Shown here piece by piece: positions 19,801 to 27,992 of a stretch of DNA of 64,000 nt (positions within the stretch are counted from its first letter, which is position 1; the number at the start of each line of letters is the position of its first letter). The position numbers and the translations under genes are program-made. This DNA comes from a bacterium (GTDB taxonomy: Bacteria; Planctomycetota; UBA1135; UBA2386), in the NCBI GenBank assembly GCA_024743115.1, contig JANSXC010000022.1:1-64000 (forward strand), written 5' to 3'. The notes below the pieces were generated by a model. That model saw only the letters and a list, made by a program, of their open reading frames with translations, was not told the DNA's origin and searched no databases.

Positions 19801-20792
19801 ACGCGCAGCGGCAGCGGGTCACGCACGAAGCCGTTGGACAGGTCCGCCGACTCGTCGGCGCGGTTGCCCGACCGGAAGTCGCGGATGATCGAGTTGCGGC
19901 CGCTGTTGTTGAGGCCCGTGAGGCCAATGCGGCTGCGCAGGCTCGGGATCGCCAGCGGGCCCTCGAGCGCGAGCGCGATGCGGATGTTGGCGCCGACCTG
20001 ATCGGGCGACTCCGGCAGACCGCGCGCGTTGTTCTGCGTCTGGTACTGCAGGCCTTCCGTGCCGAGCAGCACCGGATCGAGGATCAGCTTGTTGTCGCGC
20101 GGGATGACGCGCGTCGCCAGTGGCTCGGTCCCCCCCTGCTCCTCGGGATCGCCCGTGATGCTCAGCAGTTGGACCGCCTCCGTGTTGCGCAGGCCCGTGA
20201 TCTGCCCTTGCGCATTGCGCTGCACGAAGAAGCTGTCGTCGACCCCCAGCGGTGCCGAGAAGTTGAGCCGGATCGCGGCGTTGCGCGGCACGACCGCGAA
20301 CGGCAGACCGGGCTGGTTGGTGCCGTAGCGCATCGGCGCGATGTCGCGGAGCTGGTCGTCGAGCGCGGCGAAGGCGTCGCTGAACGCGGTGCCCGACATG
20401 TCGCGCGGAATGAACAGTCGCGGCTGCAGCGAGTCCGGATCCGCACCGATGAAGTCGTAGAGGATCTCGTCGTCGCGCTTGATCTCGTTGGTGCCACGCT
20501 CGTCGTCGATGTTGGCGCCGATCAGCACGTCTCGCTGGAAGAGCGCGATCGCACTGCCTTCCTGCGTAACCCGCAGACCGTAGACATCGACCAGGCGACC
20601 GTACTGCGCGCTCACGAGTTCCGGTTGCACCGTCGTGCCCGGGGTCACGCCGCCGGCCGAATCACTGTTGCCGCTGCAGGCCGCGAGCCAGGCAACGCTC
20701 AACAGTCCGAGCGCGGATCCGAGCGCCCGGAAATCGAACGGTCGAAAGCCGAATGAACGGCAAGGGGAACGACCAGAGGAAATGTCTGCCAT
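16899..20792 (-). CDS. Giant Ig-like lipoprotein, paralogue B
   Basis: 1297-aa predicted lipoprotein. The signal region is followed by the lipobox WLAAC. The mature protein begins with ELVSAQYGRLVDVYGLRV, closely matching paralogue A at 8725-12729. Shared internal blocks include VPRNAAIRLNFS, GLPESPDQVGANIRIA and IIRDFRSGN, and the C-terminus has the matching TSNNVDASPP motif. There are several Ig-like strands (VVRFTKPVAIETV). No catalytic motif is seen. It is the upstream-most member of the lipoprotein cluster. Its start has no clear Shine-Dalgarno. Duplication of an ancestral gene, with a glycine-rich lipoprotein between the copies, is the simplest reading. Confidence 0.85.
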   Translation of the reverse strand: MADISSGRSPCRSFGFRPFDFRALGSALGLLSVAWLAACSGNSDSAGGVTPGTTVQPELVSAQYGRLVDVYGLRVTQEGSAIALFQRDVLIGANIDDERGTNEIKRDDEILYDFIGADPDSLQPRLFIPRDMSGTAFSDAFAALDDQLRDIAPMRYGTNQPGLPFAVVPRNAAIRLNFSAPLGVDDSFFVQRNAQGQITGLRNTEAVQLLSITGDPEEQGGTEPLATRVIPRDNKLILDPVLLGTEGLQYQTQNNARGLPESPDQVGANIRIALALEGPLAIPSLRSRIGLTGLNNSGRNSIIRDFRSGNRADESADLSNGFVRDPLPLRVVGEIVMYLERVERINAFTQEITVYKNGVSHEIDRGDVFRIIPDSTGIPFGASEVVVEPVDDAQAPGVQHVRVRIRNIPDLSDLDPRNLPGYPSSLSEREPWLVANAPRAVCVCEFAAGDGGVTSGDDPRNFLTFTPEPLPNLDGTPSPANENVSPFAGAVVRFTKPVAIETVKWADTFFFAMRDLTNQASIQEFIDSRTNRNGGTGMEPSTFNDAKYRTPYLIGARVFDEDSSGTALRLQPSTGFYLDNTMRNPPAGADYRYYLHLIANSTEGGIRDLAGNPIDLQGADVERSSSVVIPFTVDTRANGPTPFFEDNLAVSVVRRFASRDEDANPSYFLPEEVPEPGNTGYTLAYPLEDMFGGFIYVDGRLQARPTSRSRQVADNLNQAPVSPQESILRWCPERVGSELQVASNSSTTLFGQGIQNPLNPYGCRLQTLWREVDLSLSRTDPFDFNLDVEQMYWAPFTGTVLVFDEFDRVSLFLGHSEHRPAPCVGDFSSLPSLPDSGLETQFQQNFLWNPEPTGTGRTIESQPTPHPAYVDTPMTIDPATVVYEVNNVNRFLPLPTFEKPYFVYRDETVVEQGLNIRAGQDVGAGSIVTPYIVSPYNNGIGRRWLYDQNANPGEETIYANSFWNDLPNRQLDSPNQTDNYTGGLTGAVALPLLADFWTYCDSSELPQGNGYVALGTNGWQVSLTVQSSPTPHFRALSSGRAALQNGSPPICVAPGESRWNNAQGGYTPAGGGTAARDNTFYWIMIDMLKRQSVITNGFVDLNNPHRVPEGFVDPRLGPFYLANGQSTRPGNVVPSFAFEFDPPLSDLPGGTSIVAQFRAAGVVDPDPWYYDAWAAQSSPLYGADFNSVRGQMKPDATNFPLDPYIAGDAQIRKWDARNNRDWWTYFYNKHVTTYVDDPNTLVDPGYTIQFAGPGESFTPRDVRYVNWRFVTSNNVDASPPVAPTIETFALTWRFQRQ

Positions 20793-21336
20793 GTTTCAGT
20801 TGGACGTTGGGACACCGCTCCCGAAGAACGCGCCGGCATTCACCCGCGACCCGCTCGCGACCGCAGGAACCGCGGTGGCGAAAGGACGGAACGAACGTCC
20901 CGATCGAACGCTGAAGCGCCCGCCGGAGCGAACGCTGGAACGAGTGACCGGGAGTGGCAGCTGGAGAGATCTCGGAAGAGGTGTCTTGACGGACGCAAGA
21001 ATCGGTCTGGCCGCAGCTTCGAGTGCGCACCGAGGACTGCCGACGCAGACCGGGGCGACCGAATACGAGACCAGAGCCATGGGGATGTTACAACGACTGG
21101 GACGAAATGCCGGAGCCGAAGGTCACGGGAGGCTCCAGACAGGGGGTATCGAACCGAGGGGTATCAAACATCATGCCGCATCTCGCCTGGACCGCAAGAA
21201 CCCGTAAGTCGCTTTTGCGAGGCATTTTACGAGGCCGGGCCGGCAGGCCGAAAGTGCTACCTCAGGGGCATTCCGCGCTGATCGCCGTGCGGATCCGCTC
21301 GGGATGCCCGACGCAAGTGCCGGGCAGCGTGCGGAT
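20793..21336. other. 544-bp non-coding gap; probable promoter region of the 1297-aa lipoprotein gene
   Basis: No convincing gene is seen on either strand. Around 21148-21175 a near-identical 12-bp direct repeat occurs twice (GGGGTATCGAAC and GGGGTATCAAAC, 15 bp start to start). On the minus strand just upstream of it lies TTGCGG, then about 16 nt, then CATGAT, a weak sigma70-like match pointing toward the lipoprotein gene. The repeat could be an operator; this is inference. Confidence 0.4.
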
Positions 21337-22680
21337 TCAGTCGTCCGCGGACCGGTAGCCGGCGGCCTCGGCCTGCGAGTCGGTCTCGAAATGAACCCGC
21401 CGCGGCTCCGGAATCGCCTGCCCTTCAGGTGATCCGTAGGCGTGGAACGTGCGACTCTTCTCGTCCCCGAGAAAACGCACCAGGATCTCCCGCTCGCAGT
21501 AGGCGCAACACAGCACTCCGACCGCCTCGCTCGAGCGCAGGCGGAAGTCGCGATCGAGGTAGCGCACCCCTTCGCCATTCGTGACGCAGCGCTCGTTGTG
21601 GCAACGCAGTGTCGCCCCGCCATCGATGCCGCGCTGCGTCGCCAGCACCTTCGGCGGCTGCGCGCGCAACTGGATCTTGCCGAGCAGGAACGCCATCAGC
21701 GCCATCCGCATCGGCACCCCCAGCTCGGCCTGGCGGAAGTAGATCGAGCGCGGATCATCGTCGACCTCGTAGTCGATCTCGTCCACGCGCGGCAACGGAT
21801 GCATGATGCGGGCATCCTTCGCCGCGGCCGCACCGAGTGTCGAGCGCGTGAGGCGCGGGTAGTCGAGGGTCGACTCACCATCGTGACGCTCGAGCTGCGC
21901 GCGGGTCATGTAGATCGCGTCGATCCGATTCACCTCGACGTTCGTCAGGTTGGTGAACAGCGCCAGCTGGTGCGGCTTGCTCGCGGTCAGATAGGCCGCC
22001 GTGTTGGAGCCGCTCGCAATGCCGGGCAGATCGTCGACCGCCGCCGTGGCCGCCTGCACCCCGAAGTCGCGGCGCAATCGCAGCAGCACGTACTCCGGCA
22101 GTTCGAAGCCGGGATAGGGCATCGTCACGATGTTCGCGCCAAACCGCGCCAGTGCGTAGCAGAACGAGTGGATCGTGCGCGAGTAGCGCAAGTCGCCGCA
22201 GAGCACGACCTCGAGGCCTTCGAGCCGCCCCTTCTCCTTCCACAGCGTGTAGAGGTCGCAGAGCGTCTGCGTCGGGTGTTCGTGGGCGCCGTCGCCGCCG
22301 TTGATCACGGGCACGCGGGCGTAGCGCCCCGCGACCCGCGCGGCGCCGTCCTGCGGGTGCCGCACCACGAGGATGTCGGCGTAGCTGCCGCCAACGACGC
22401 GCACGGTGTCCGCGAGCGATTCGCCCTTGGCCGAGCTCGAGTTCTCCGAGTCGGCCGCAGTGATGACGCCACCGCCGAGGCGCAGCATCGCGGATTCGAA
22501 ACTCAGGCGCGTGCGCGTGCTCGGCTCGAAGAACAGCGTCGCCATGATCGTGCCGCGACAGACGTCGGACCAATCGCGCAGGTTCTGCCGGAATTCCTCG
22601 GCGTGATGGAAGAGTTCGAGAATCTCTTCGGTGCTCAGATCCTCGATCGAGACGAGGTCACGCTTCTGGTGTTCGGTCAA
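21337..22680 (-). CDS. pyrB: Aspartate carbamoyltransferase with C-terminal PyrI-type zinc domain
   Basis: Catalyses carbamoyl-phosphate plus L-aspartate to N-carbamoyl-aspartate, the committed step of pyrimidine synthesis. The catalytic signature motifs are present: STRTR (54-58), SSAKGES (82-88), RHPQDG, EHPTQT (134-139), GDLRYSRTIHS (162-172) and HPLPR (294-298). The catalytic chain ends near residue 338. An extra 110 aa follow. Residues 358-398 match the zinc domain of the regulatory chain PyrI, with CHNERC (360-365) and CAYCE (392-396), but the nucleotide-binding allosteric domain of PyrI is absent. The last 40 residues (FHAYGSPEG...AEAAGYRSADD) resemble a degenerate Ada-type metal-binding tail without its cysteines. 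The start codon is TTG; an in-frame stop just upstream and the lack of an earlier start decide it. Confidence 0.93.
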   Translation of the reverse strand: MTEHQKRDLVSIEDLSTEEILELFHHAEEFRQNLRDWSDVCRGTIMATLFFEPSTRTRLSFESAMLRLGGGVITAADSENSSSAKGESLADTVRVVGGSYADILVVRHPQDGAARVAGRYARVPVINGGDGAHEHPTQTLCDLYTLWKEKGRLEGLEVVLCGDLRYSRTIHSFCYALARFGANIVTMPYPGFELPEYVLLRLRRDFGVQAATAAVDDLPGIASGSNTAAYLTASKPHQLALFTNLTNVEVNRIDAIYMTRAQLERHDGESTLDYPRLTRSTLGAAAAKDARIMHPLPRVDEIDYEVDDDPRSIYFRQAELGVPMRMALMAFLLGKIQLRAQPPKVLATQRGIDGGATLRCHNERCVTNGEGVRYLDRDFRLRSSEAVGVLCCAYCEREILVRFLGDEKSRTFHAYGSPEGQAIPEPRRVHFETDSQAEAAGYRSADD

Positions 22681-22723
22681 GCTGAGAAACCATCATGCCC
22701 CTCCGCGTCGGCTCAGGGAAGAG

Positions 22724-23935
22724 TCACTCGGGGCGGCGGTCGCCGGTGGCCTCGGATGGCAGCGCCGGCAAGGCGGCAAGCGCGACGCGATCGAGCGCAG
22801 CCGGACCACCGACGGGTCCCGCAGCGGGCAGCCGGCGGCGGCCGCGCAGCGCTTCGCCGAGCCGGGTCCGCAAGCTGGCCGGGTCGTCATGGGCCGCGGC
22901 GCAGCGCAGGTCACAGGGTAGGTCACCAGCCAGGTCGCCGGGCTGGGGCGCGGCGTCGGCCGTCGGACGCCAGGGCGCCGCCGGCAGATCGTTCTTGGTC
23001 GCGATCACGAAGACGTCCTCGCAGGCCGCATACAGGGCGCGATCGGCCGCGGTCGGCCCCCGATGGCCGTCGATGACGAGCAGGACCAGCGCGCCAGCGC
23101 GCAGCTCGCGGCCACGCGCGATCGCGGCGGCGTCGAGCTCGGATGCCGTCGGGCCTTCACCCGCCGTGTCGAAGAGCTGGTAGGGGTATCCCGCGAGCGT
23201 CGTGAGTTCCCCCACCGGATCCCGGGTCAGCCCCGGCAGCGCGCCGGTGAGCACCCGTTCGTGCAGCAACAGGCGGTTGAACAACGTCGACTTGCCCGCG
23301 TTCTGCCCGCCAGCGAGCACGAGTCGGCACGGTTCGGAGTGCGCGAGCGCGATGCGCGAACGTTCGCGCAGGGCGGCGAGCGCCGGGATGCGATCCGCCG
23401 GGGTCCGGTTGGCGAGCGCCGTGATTGCGGCCGCGAGCGCCGGCTCACCGCGAGCGCCGGCCGCCTCGCGGTCGAGATGCAACTGCTCGAGCGCGAGATC
23501 GAGCTGCGCCGGGGACAGGGCCGCGCGCAGGAGCCGGTCGGCGGGCGACAGGTCGGGCGCCGGCTCGACCTCGAACTCGGCCCGCAGCGCGTCGAGCACG
23601 GCGAGCGAGCCGTGCAAGTGGAGTTCGACGCTCGGCGGGGTCGCCGCTCCCCCACCGCGCTCGACGACGAGCACCTCGTCGATCGACGCGCCGCCGAGCG
23701 TCAGCGTCGCCAGCCGCGGCGCCGGCAGCACTGGTGTGGCCGACCCCGATCCGGGCAGAGCGGCGGCGAAGGAGTCGGCCGACGCCGTCGTGGCGGCCGG
23801 GGCCGCAGCACCCAACCGCAACCCGAACTCGGCGCCGCCCGGCGTGCGCAGACAACGCGCGATCGCCGCCCGTTCGTTGCCGGTGAACGCGACGACGGCC
23901 ACGCCCGAAATGCCACGCGGAGTCAGGATCCGCAT
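22724..23935 (-). CDS. MnmE-like GTPase lacking the catalytic C-terminal motif
   Basis: 403-aa protein with the overall order of the tRNA-modifying GTPase MnmE/TrmE. It has an N-terminal beta domain (TPRGISGVAVVAFTG), a central VELHLHGSLAVLDAL block equivalent to MnmE's VExxCHGG region, then a G domain. G-domain motifs are G1 GGQNAGKST (209-217), G3 DTAGEGP (256-262) and G4 TKND (313-316). The middle contains Ala-rich low-complexity insertions. The C-terminus lacks the C-x-G-K motif carrying the catalytic cysteine and ends in GDRRPE. It is therefore unlikely to perform U34 modification by the usual chemistry; it may be a divergent paralogue. Its first 13 bp overlap the end of coaX, so it is translationally coupled. 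Confidence 0.8.
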   Translation of the reverse strand: MRILTPRGISGVAVVAFTGNERAAIARCLRTPGGAEFGLRLGAAAPAATTASADSFAAALPGSGSATPVLPAPRLATLTLGGASIDEVLVVERGGGAATPPSVELHLHGSLAVLDALRAEFEVEPAPDLSPADRLLRAALSPAQLDLALEQLHLDREAAGARGEPALAAAITALANRTPADRIPALAALRERSRIALAHSEPCRLVLAGGQNAGKSTLFNRLLLHERVLTGALPGLTRDPVGELTTLAGYPYQLFDTAGEGPTASELDAAAIARGRELRAGALVLLVIDGHRGPTAADRALYAACEDVFVIATKNDLPAAPWRPTADAAPQPGDLAGDLPCDLRCAAAHDDPASLRTRLGEALRGRRRLPAAGPVGGPAALDRVALAALPALPSEATGDRRPE

Positions 23936-24741
23936 GTCGCGAGTCGCAGGAGGCCGCGATGCACGAGGTCGGGCACGTGGCGGGCGCGGAGGCGCGAGTG
24001 CCGCAACAGCCGCGCCGCGTTGCCACCCGTGACGACCACGGTGGCGGGGCCGCGCGCGGAGCGCAACGTGTCGCCGACCAGGCGTTCGACGAGGCCGGCG
24101 TAGCCGCGCAGCACGCCCGTGGTCACCGCGTTGGCAGTCGAGCGCGCCGGGACTTCGACTCCGGTAGCGGCCGCCGAGCCCGCAACGGGTTCGGCATCGA
24201 GATCCGCGGCAGGCAGAGCCGGGGTGCGCTCCGCCATCCCCGCGACGAACGCCAGCAGCCCCGGCGCGATCGCCCCGCCGCGGAACACGCCGCCGGCCCC
24301 GTCGGTGGCGGCCGCCACGAGGTTCACCGTCGTGGCACTGCCGCAGTCGACGGTGACGCTCGGACCGAACTCGTGCCACGCCGCGAGCGCCCCGACCCAA
24401 CGGTCGTTGCCGAGGGTTTCGGGGGTTCGATAGTCCATGCCGAGCGGGCATGGCAACTCCTCGCCGGCGAACGCCAGCGGGATCGCGAGATCGGTCGTCG
24501 CCGCAGCCAGCAGCTCGCGCACGCTTTCGACGACCGTCACCGCCACGGCGCGGTCGGCGTGTTGCTCCCGCGCGAAGGCGAGCAACTGCACAAGCGCTTC
24601 GCCGCGCGCCGCGGGGTTGCTCGCGACTACGAGTTCGTCGCCGTCGCAGCGGCACGTGACGGTGGTGTTGCCACCGTCGATCGTCAGGCACCGGGTCACG
24701 GCCCGATGCAACGGCACGGGCCACCGCTCGCGGCCGCTCAC
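23923..24741 (-). CDS. coaX: Type III pantothenate kinase CoaX
   Basis: Phosphorylates pantothenate, the first step of coenzyme A synthesis. Acetate/sugar kinase-fold motifs are visible: the phosphate-binding LTIDGGNTT near the N-terminus, GNDRW (canonically GxDR), the second phosphate loop VDCGSATTVN, and GGAIAPGL. The GTG at 24741 is preferred because it begins 4 bp after the stop of the upstream gene; a further GTG at 24699, immediately before RCLTIDGGNTT, is also possible, so the start is uncertain. The 3' end overlaps the MnmE-like gene by 13 bp. The order upstream gene, coaX, GTPase, pyrB suggests one operon. Confidence 0.9.
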   Translation of the reverse strand: MSGRERWPVPLHRAVTRCLTIDGGNTTVTCRCDGDELVVASNPAARGEALVQLLAFAREQHADRAVAVTVVESVRELLAAATTDLAIPLAFAGEELPCPLGMDYRTPETLGNDRWVGALAAWHEFGPSVTVDCGSATTVNLVAAATDGAGGVFRGGAIAPGLLAFVAGMAERTPALPAADLDAEPVAGSAAATGVEVPARSTANAVTTGVLRGYAGLVERLVGDTLRSARGPATVVVTGGNAARLLRHSRLRARHVPDLVHRGLLRLATCGS

Positions 24742-24745
24742 CGCG

Positions 24746-26074
24746 CTACTTGTCCGGCAGCTGGTAGACGCGCTCGACCTCCTGGCCACCGGACAGCCAG
24801 GTCGTCTTGAAGTTGCGCACGCCCTTCTTGTACTCCTTCTTGCCGAACTGAACGGCCTGGGCCTTGGTCTTGACCGCCCGACCGTTCACGGACAGCAGCA
24901 CGTCGCCCTGCACGACGCCGTAGCTCGAGGCGAGCTGCGGATCGAGGTTCGTGACGCGGAGCCCGCGCAGGTTGCTGCGCTTGCTCGTGTAGGTGTCGAA
25001 GTAGACCTTCTCGAAGAACTGCCCTTCACTCTCGAACTCGCGTTGCTGCTTGCGACCGATGTGGCGGGTGTTGCCGACCACCGTGATGTCGTCGCTCTCG
25101 ATCCACTTCGGTACGGCGGCCTCGGGGCGCGAGTTGTTGGCGAGCGACTCGCTGGGATCGCGCCCCTCCATCGCATCGAGTTCGCGCAGCACGTCCTGGC
25201 TCAGGTTGGCCGCGGACTTGAACAAGCGCTCTTCGTCCGTGTCCTTCCTGGTCGGCTTGCCGTCCTTGTCGGGCTCGCCGGGCTCCTCGCGCACGAAGTA
25301 GGCCGACTGCGCACTCGGGTCCACGCGGACAAGGCGAATGTGCTCGTACGGCGGCCACAGGTGCGGATCCTTGCGATCCTCGCCGTCGGTCTGGATCCAG
25401 ACCTTCTGCAGCACGACGCTCGTCGCGGCGCCGGCAGTCGGCATCGCCGGGGTCGTGGCGCGGGCGTTGCGGTTGTTCCGGTTGTTGTTGGCGCGGTTGT
25501 TGGCGCGGTTCTGGTTGCCGCCGCGGAAGTTCTGGTTGCCGCCACGACGCGGCGGCGGTGCGCCGTCGCGCGGGCCGCCGTAGGAACCGGTAGCCGAAGC
25601 GGCCGCGGTCTGGCGCACGTACCATTCGGGTGCCTGCACGTTCGCTTCCGGCTTGTAGCGCACGATCACGTGCGACAGCTTGCCCTTGCCCTTGTCGGCG
25701 CCGTCGTACACGAGCGCGGCGAGTTCGAAGATGTCTTCGAGCGGGGTCTTGGGCGGCACCTCTGGCGGCGGCGGTTGCCCCCCGTTTGGGTCCTCCTTCT
25801 TCGGCGGCGGCGGCGGCAGCTTGCCGATGAAGTTGGTGTTCTTGAACTCGTCCCACCACGGGCGGTTCTTGTTCGAATAGAGCCAGTCGACCGAGACCTG
25901 GCCGCGGCCGCGCCCCTTCGAGATCCGGTCGGTCGCCGACTCGAGGCCGCGCTGCATCGCGGCGCGCTTACTGTCCGGCTTCTGCAGTGGCAGCAGCTCG
26001 TAGACCTGCCAGCCCGTGAAACCGGCCAGGCCGAGGGATGTCGTGTAGAGCAGGAAGGCGATCGGAAGTTTCAT
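24746..26074 (-). CDS. Membrane-anchored PDZ-domain protein (GspC-like layout)
   Basis: 442-aa protein with one N-terminal transmembrane helix (residues 4-30) and a periplasmic remainder. The order is: a conserved WLYSNKNRPWWDEFKNTNF block, a proline-rich linker, a beta domain (LSHVIVRYKPE), a basic Asn/Arg/Gly-rich linker, a second beta block (VWIQTDGEDRKDPHLWPP), and a C-terminal PDZ domain (LRGLRVTNLDPQLASSYGV then GDVLLSVNGR). Single TM plus C-terminal PDZ recalls the type II secretion clamp GspC, but the middle is unlike it. The next gene upstream is a shorter paralogue without the PDZ domain. A protein-binding scaffold role is inference; no enzymatic motif is seen. Confidence 0.8.
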   Translation of the reverse strand: MKLPIAFLLYTTSLGLAGFTGWQVYELLPLQKPDSKRAAMQRGLESATDRISKGRGRGQVSVDWLYSNKNRPWWDEFKNTNFIGKLPPPPPKKEDPNGGQPPPPEVPPKTPLEDIFELAALVYDGADKGKGKLSHVIVRYKPEANVQAPEWYVRQTAAASATGSYGGPRDGAPPPRRGGNQNFRGGNQNRANNRANNNRNNRNARATTPAMPTAGAATSVVLQKVWIQTDGEDRKDPHLWPPYEHIRLVRVDPSAQSAYFVREEPGEPDKDGKPTRKDTDEERLFKSAANLSQDVLRELDAMEGRDPSESLANNSRPEAAVPKWIESDDITVVGNTRHIGRKQQREFESEGQFFEKVYFDTYTSKRSNLRGLRVTNLDPQLASSYGVVQGDVLLSVNGRAVKTKAQAVQFGKKEYKKGVRNFKTTWLSGGQEVERVYQLPDK

Positions 26075-26144
26075 ATCGGCAGCGAGTTCCGCGTTCGCGG
26101 CAGTCTAGCTCCGGGGCCGGGGCGGCGCACCGGAATCCGGTAGG

Positions 26145-26897
26145 TCATCGACGCTGGGAGGCGCCTCGTTCTTCCCGAGAATCCGCGGGCCGCCGCGCCG
26201 AGGCGGGCCGCAGGGATGGCAGGAGACTCCGCAGCAGCTCGGGCCGCAGCGTCGCTTCCGCCTGTTCGACGACGACATCGCCATGGGGATGGCCGAACCG
26301 CGCCCGGCGGGTGCCCGGCTCCACCTCCACCAGGTGGTAGTCGTCGAGCGGGCGCCAGAGCCGGGAGTCGGCGGGCGCGTTCCGGCCGCCGGCCCAGACC
26401 TGCTGGACCGCCAGTCCGGGGGCGTTCGGCGGCGGCTCGACCCCGGCGCGCGGGTCGTAGCGCACCACGATGTGGGAGCGGCGGGGTCCGGTCGCGGCGT
26501 CGCGGCCCTGGACCAGGAGTTCGATCGTCAGGAGGTCGGCCAGACCGGCCGGTTGCTCCGGCCCTCGTCAAGGGCCCCCGGAGCGCCCGCCGGCCCCGGA
26601 GTGGCTCGTCCGGGTCCCGAGCCAGTTCGTATCCGCGAACCCCTCCCACCAGGACCGGGTGGTGTTGGAATACAACCAGTCATCCCCTTTCAGACCGGAC
26701 GCGCGCCGCCGGCCTGCAGTCAGGCGCTCGTGCGCCACCACCACCCCGCGTCGCGCCGCGACTTCCCGGCTCTCCGGCCGGTGCAGCGGCAACACGGCAA
26801 CGACTTGTAGGCTCGCAAATCCCGTCAGCCCGACCGATGCCGCATAGAGCAGCAACGGCCCGACGAACGACTTCGCGCCGGACGACACCATGGCCAT
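26145..26897 (-). pseudogene. Paralogue of the PDZ protein without PDZ, interrupted by an in-frame TGA
   Basis: Starting at about 26897 (or 26891), one frame runs to 26145 with a single TGA at 26568-26570. The N-terminal part has the same TM segment and a WLYSNTTRSWWEGFADTNW block. After the stop the same frame continues with SHIVVRYDPRAG and a QVWAGGRNAPADSRLWRP block, aligning in order with the intact neighbour at 24746-26074. The PDZ domain is missing. The codon sits in the loop of a 6-bp hairpin (GGCCCT/AGGGCC). It is either a young pseudogene, a sequencing or assembly error, or a recoded stop; the last is least likely. If the stop is real, the first product is about 109 residues. Confidence 0.7.
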
Positions 26898-26961
26898 GCC
26901 CCAACGGACGGGGCAGCAGCGCGGGTTCTTCCCGCCGGGCTGCGATTCGGCAGATCGGCCC

Positions 26962-26998
26962 CCAAACGCAAAACGGCCCAGCATGATGCTGAGCCGTT
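26962..26998 (-). terminator. Intrinsic terminator after rpsG
   Basis: A 12-bp stem with one G-T wobble (AACGGCTCAGCA on the minus strand pairing with TGCTGGGCCGTT, i.e. 26987-26998 with 26972-26983) and a 3-nt loop. It is followed on the minus strand by TTTTGCGTTT. It lies about 50 bp beyond the rpsG stop and closes the ribosomal/RNA polymerase gene block. Confidence 0.9.
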
Positions 26999-27045
26999 GC
27001 TACCGAGCAGCGAGAGGCAGAACCTCCCGGCTGAAGTCACCTGCG

Positions 27046-27519
27046 CTACCAGCTGAAGTGGCTGTAGGCGCTGTTCGCCTCGGCCATCTTGTGCACGTTT
27101 TCTTTCTTCGTGACGGCCGCGCCCTGGTTGTTGAACGCGTCGAAGAACTCTTCGGCCAGGCACTTGCCCATCGGCTTGCCGCGCTTGCTGCGGGCGCTGT
27201 CGACGAGCCAGCGGATCGCGAGGCTCTGCTGGCAACGCTTGCTGACTTCCCGCGGCACCTGGTAGGTCGCACCACCGACGCGCTTGCTGCGCACTTCGAC
27301 GCGCGGCTTGATGTTGTCGATCGCGCGCGTGAAGACCTCGACCGGGTCCTCCGCCTCGACCTTCTTGGCCACGGTGTCGATCGCGTCGTAGAACAGCTTC
27401 TGCGCGGTCACTTTTTTGCCGTCGAGCATGATCTTGTTGATGATCTTGCTGGCGAGCTTGCTGCCGTAGCGCGGGTCACTCTTGAGGTGGACTTCCGTGG
27501 ACTTGTAGTTCCGGGGCAT
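27046..27519 (-). CDS. rpsG: 30S ribosomal protein S7
   Basis: 157-aa small-subunit protein that nucleates assembly of the 16S rRNA 3' (head) domain and contacts E-site tRNA. The sequence is typical throughout: KIINKIMLDGKK, VGGATYQVP, RWLVDSARSKRG and the C-terminal SAYSHFSW. It lies 62 bp after rpsL in the conserved str order. No fusA or second tuf follows, because a strong terminator ends the operon. Confidence 0.98.
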   Translation of the reverse strand: MPRNYKSTEVHLKSDPRYGSKLASKIINKIMLDGKKVTAQKLFYDAIDTVAKKVEAEDPVEVFTRAIDNIKPRVEVRSKRVGGATYQVPREVSKRCQQSLAIRWLVDSARSKRGKPMGKCLAEEFFDAFNNQGAAVTKKENVHKMAEANSAYSHFSW

Positions 27520-27581
27520 GGGTGAGTTGGCCTGTCTTTAATGGACCTGTCTGTAGTTCAGTTGATGCTGCGGAAGGACCA

Positions 27582-27956
<375 letters not shown>

Positions 27957-27992
27957 GAAGTTGGTCTGCAGTCAGGGATTCACGGCACCCGG

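Noticed and set aside
16749..20756. A 1335-aa open frame on the plus strand opposite the 1297-aa lipoprotein
   Set aside because: Same antisense composition; the opposite strand carries a lipobox protein with a paralogue in the window.
21140..21200. tRNA-like sequence near 21150 (GGTATCGAACC resembles a T arm)
   Set aside because: No acceptor or anticodon stem can be paired around it; the repeated GGGGTATC is better viewed as a direct repeat.
26540..26600. Possible selenocysteine insertion at the TGA of the PDZ-like paralogue
   Set aside because: The hairpin surrounds the codon instead of following it, the intact paralogue has no cysteine at the matching site, and no selenoprotein genes are seen. 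A nonsense mutation or error is simpler.
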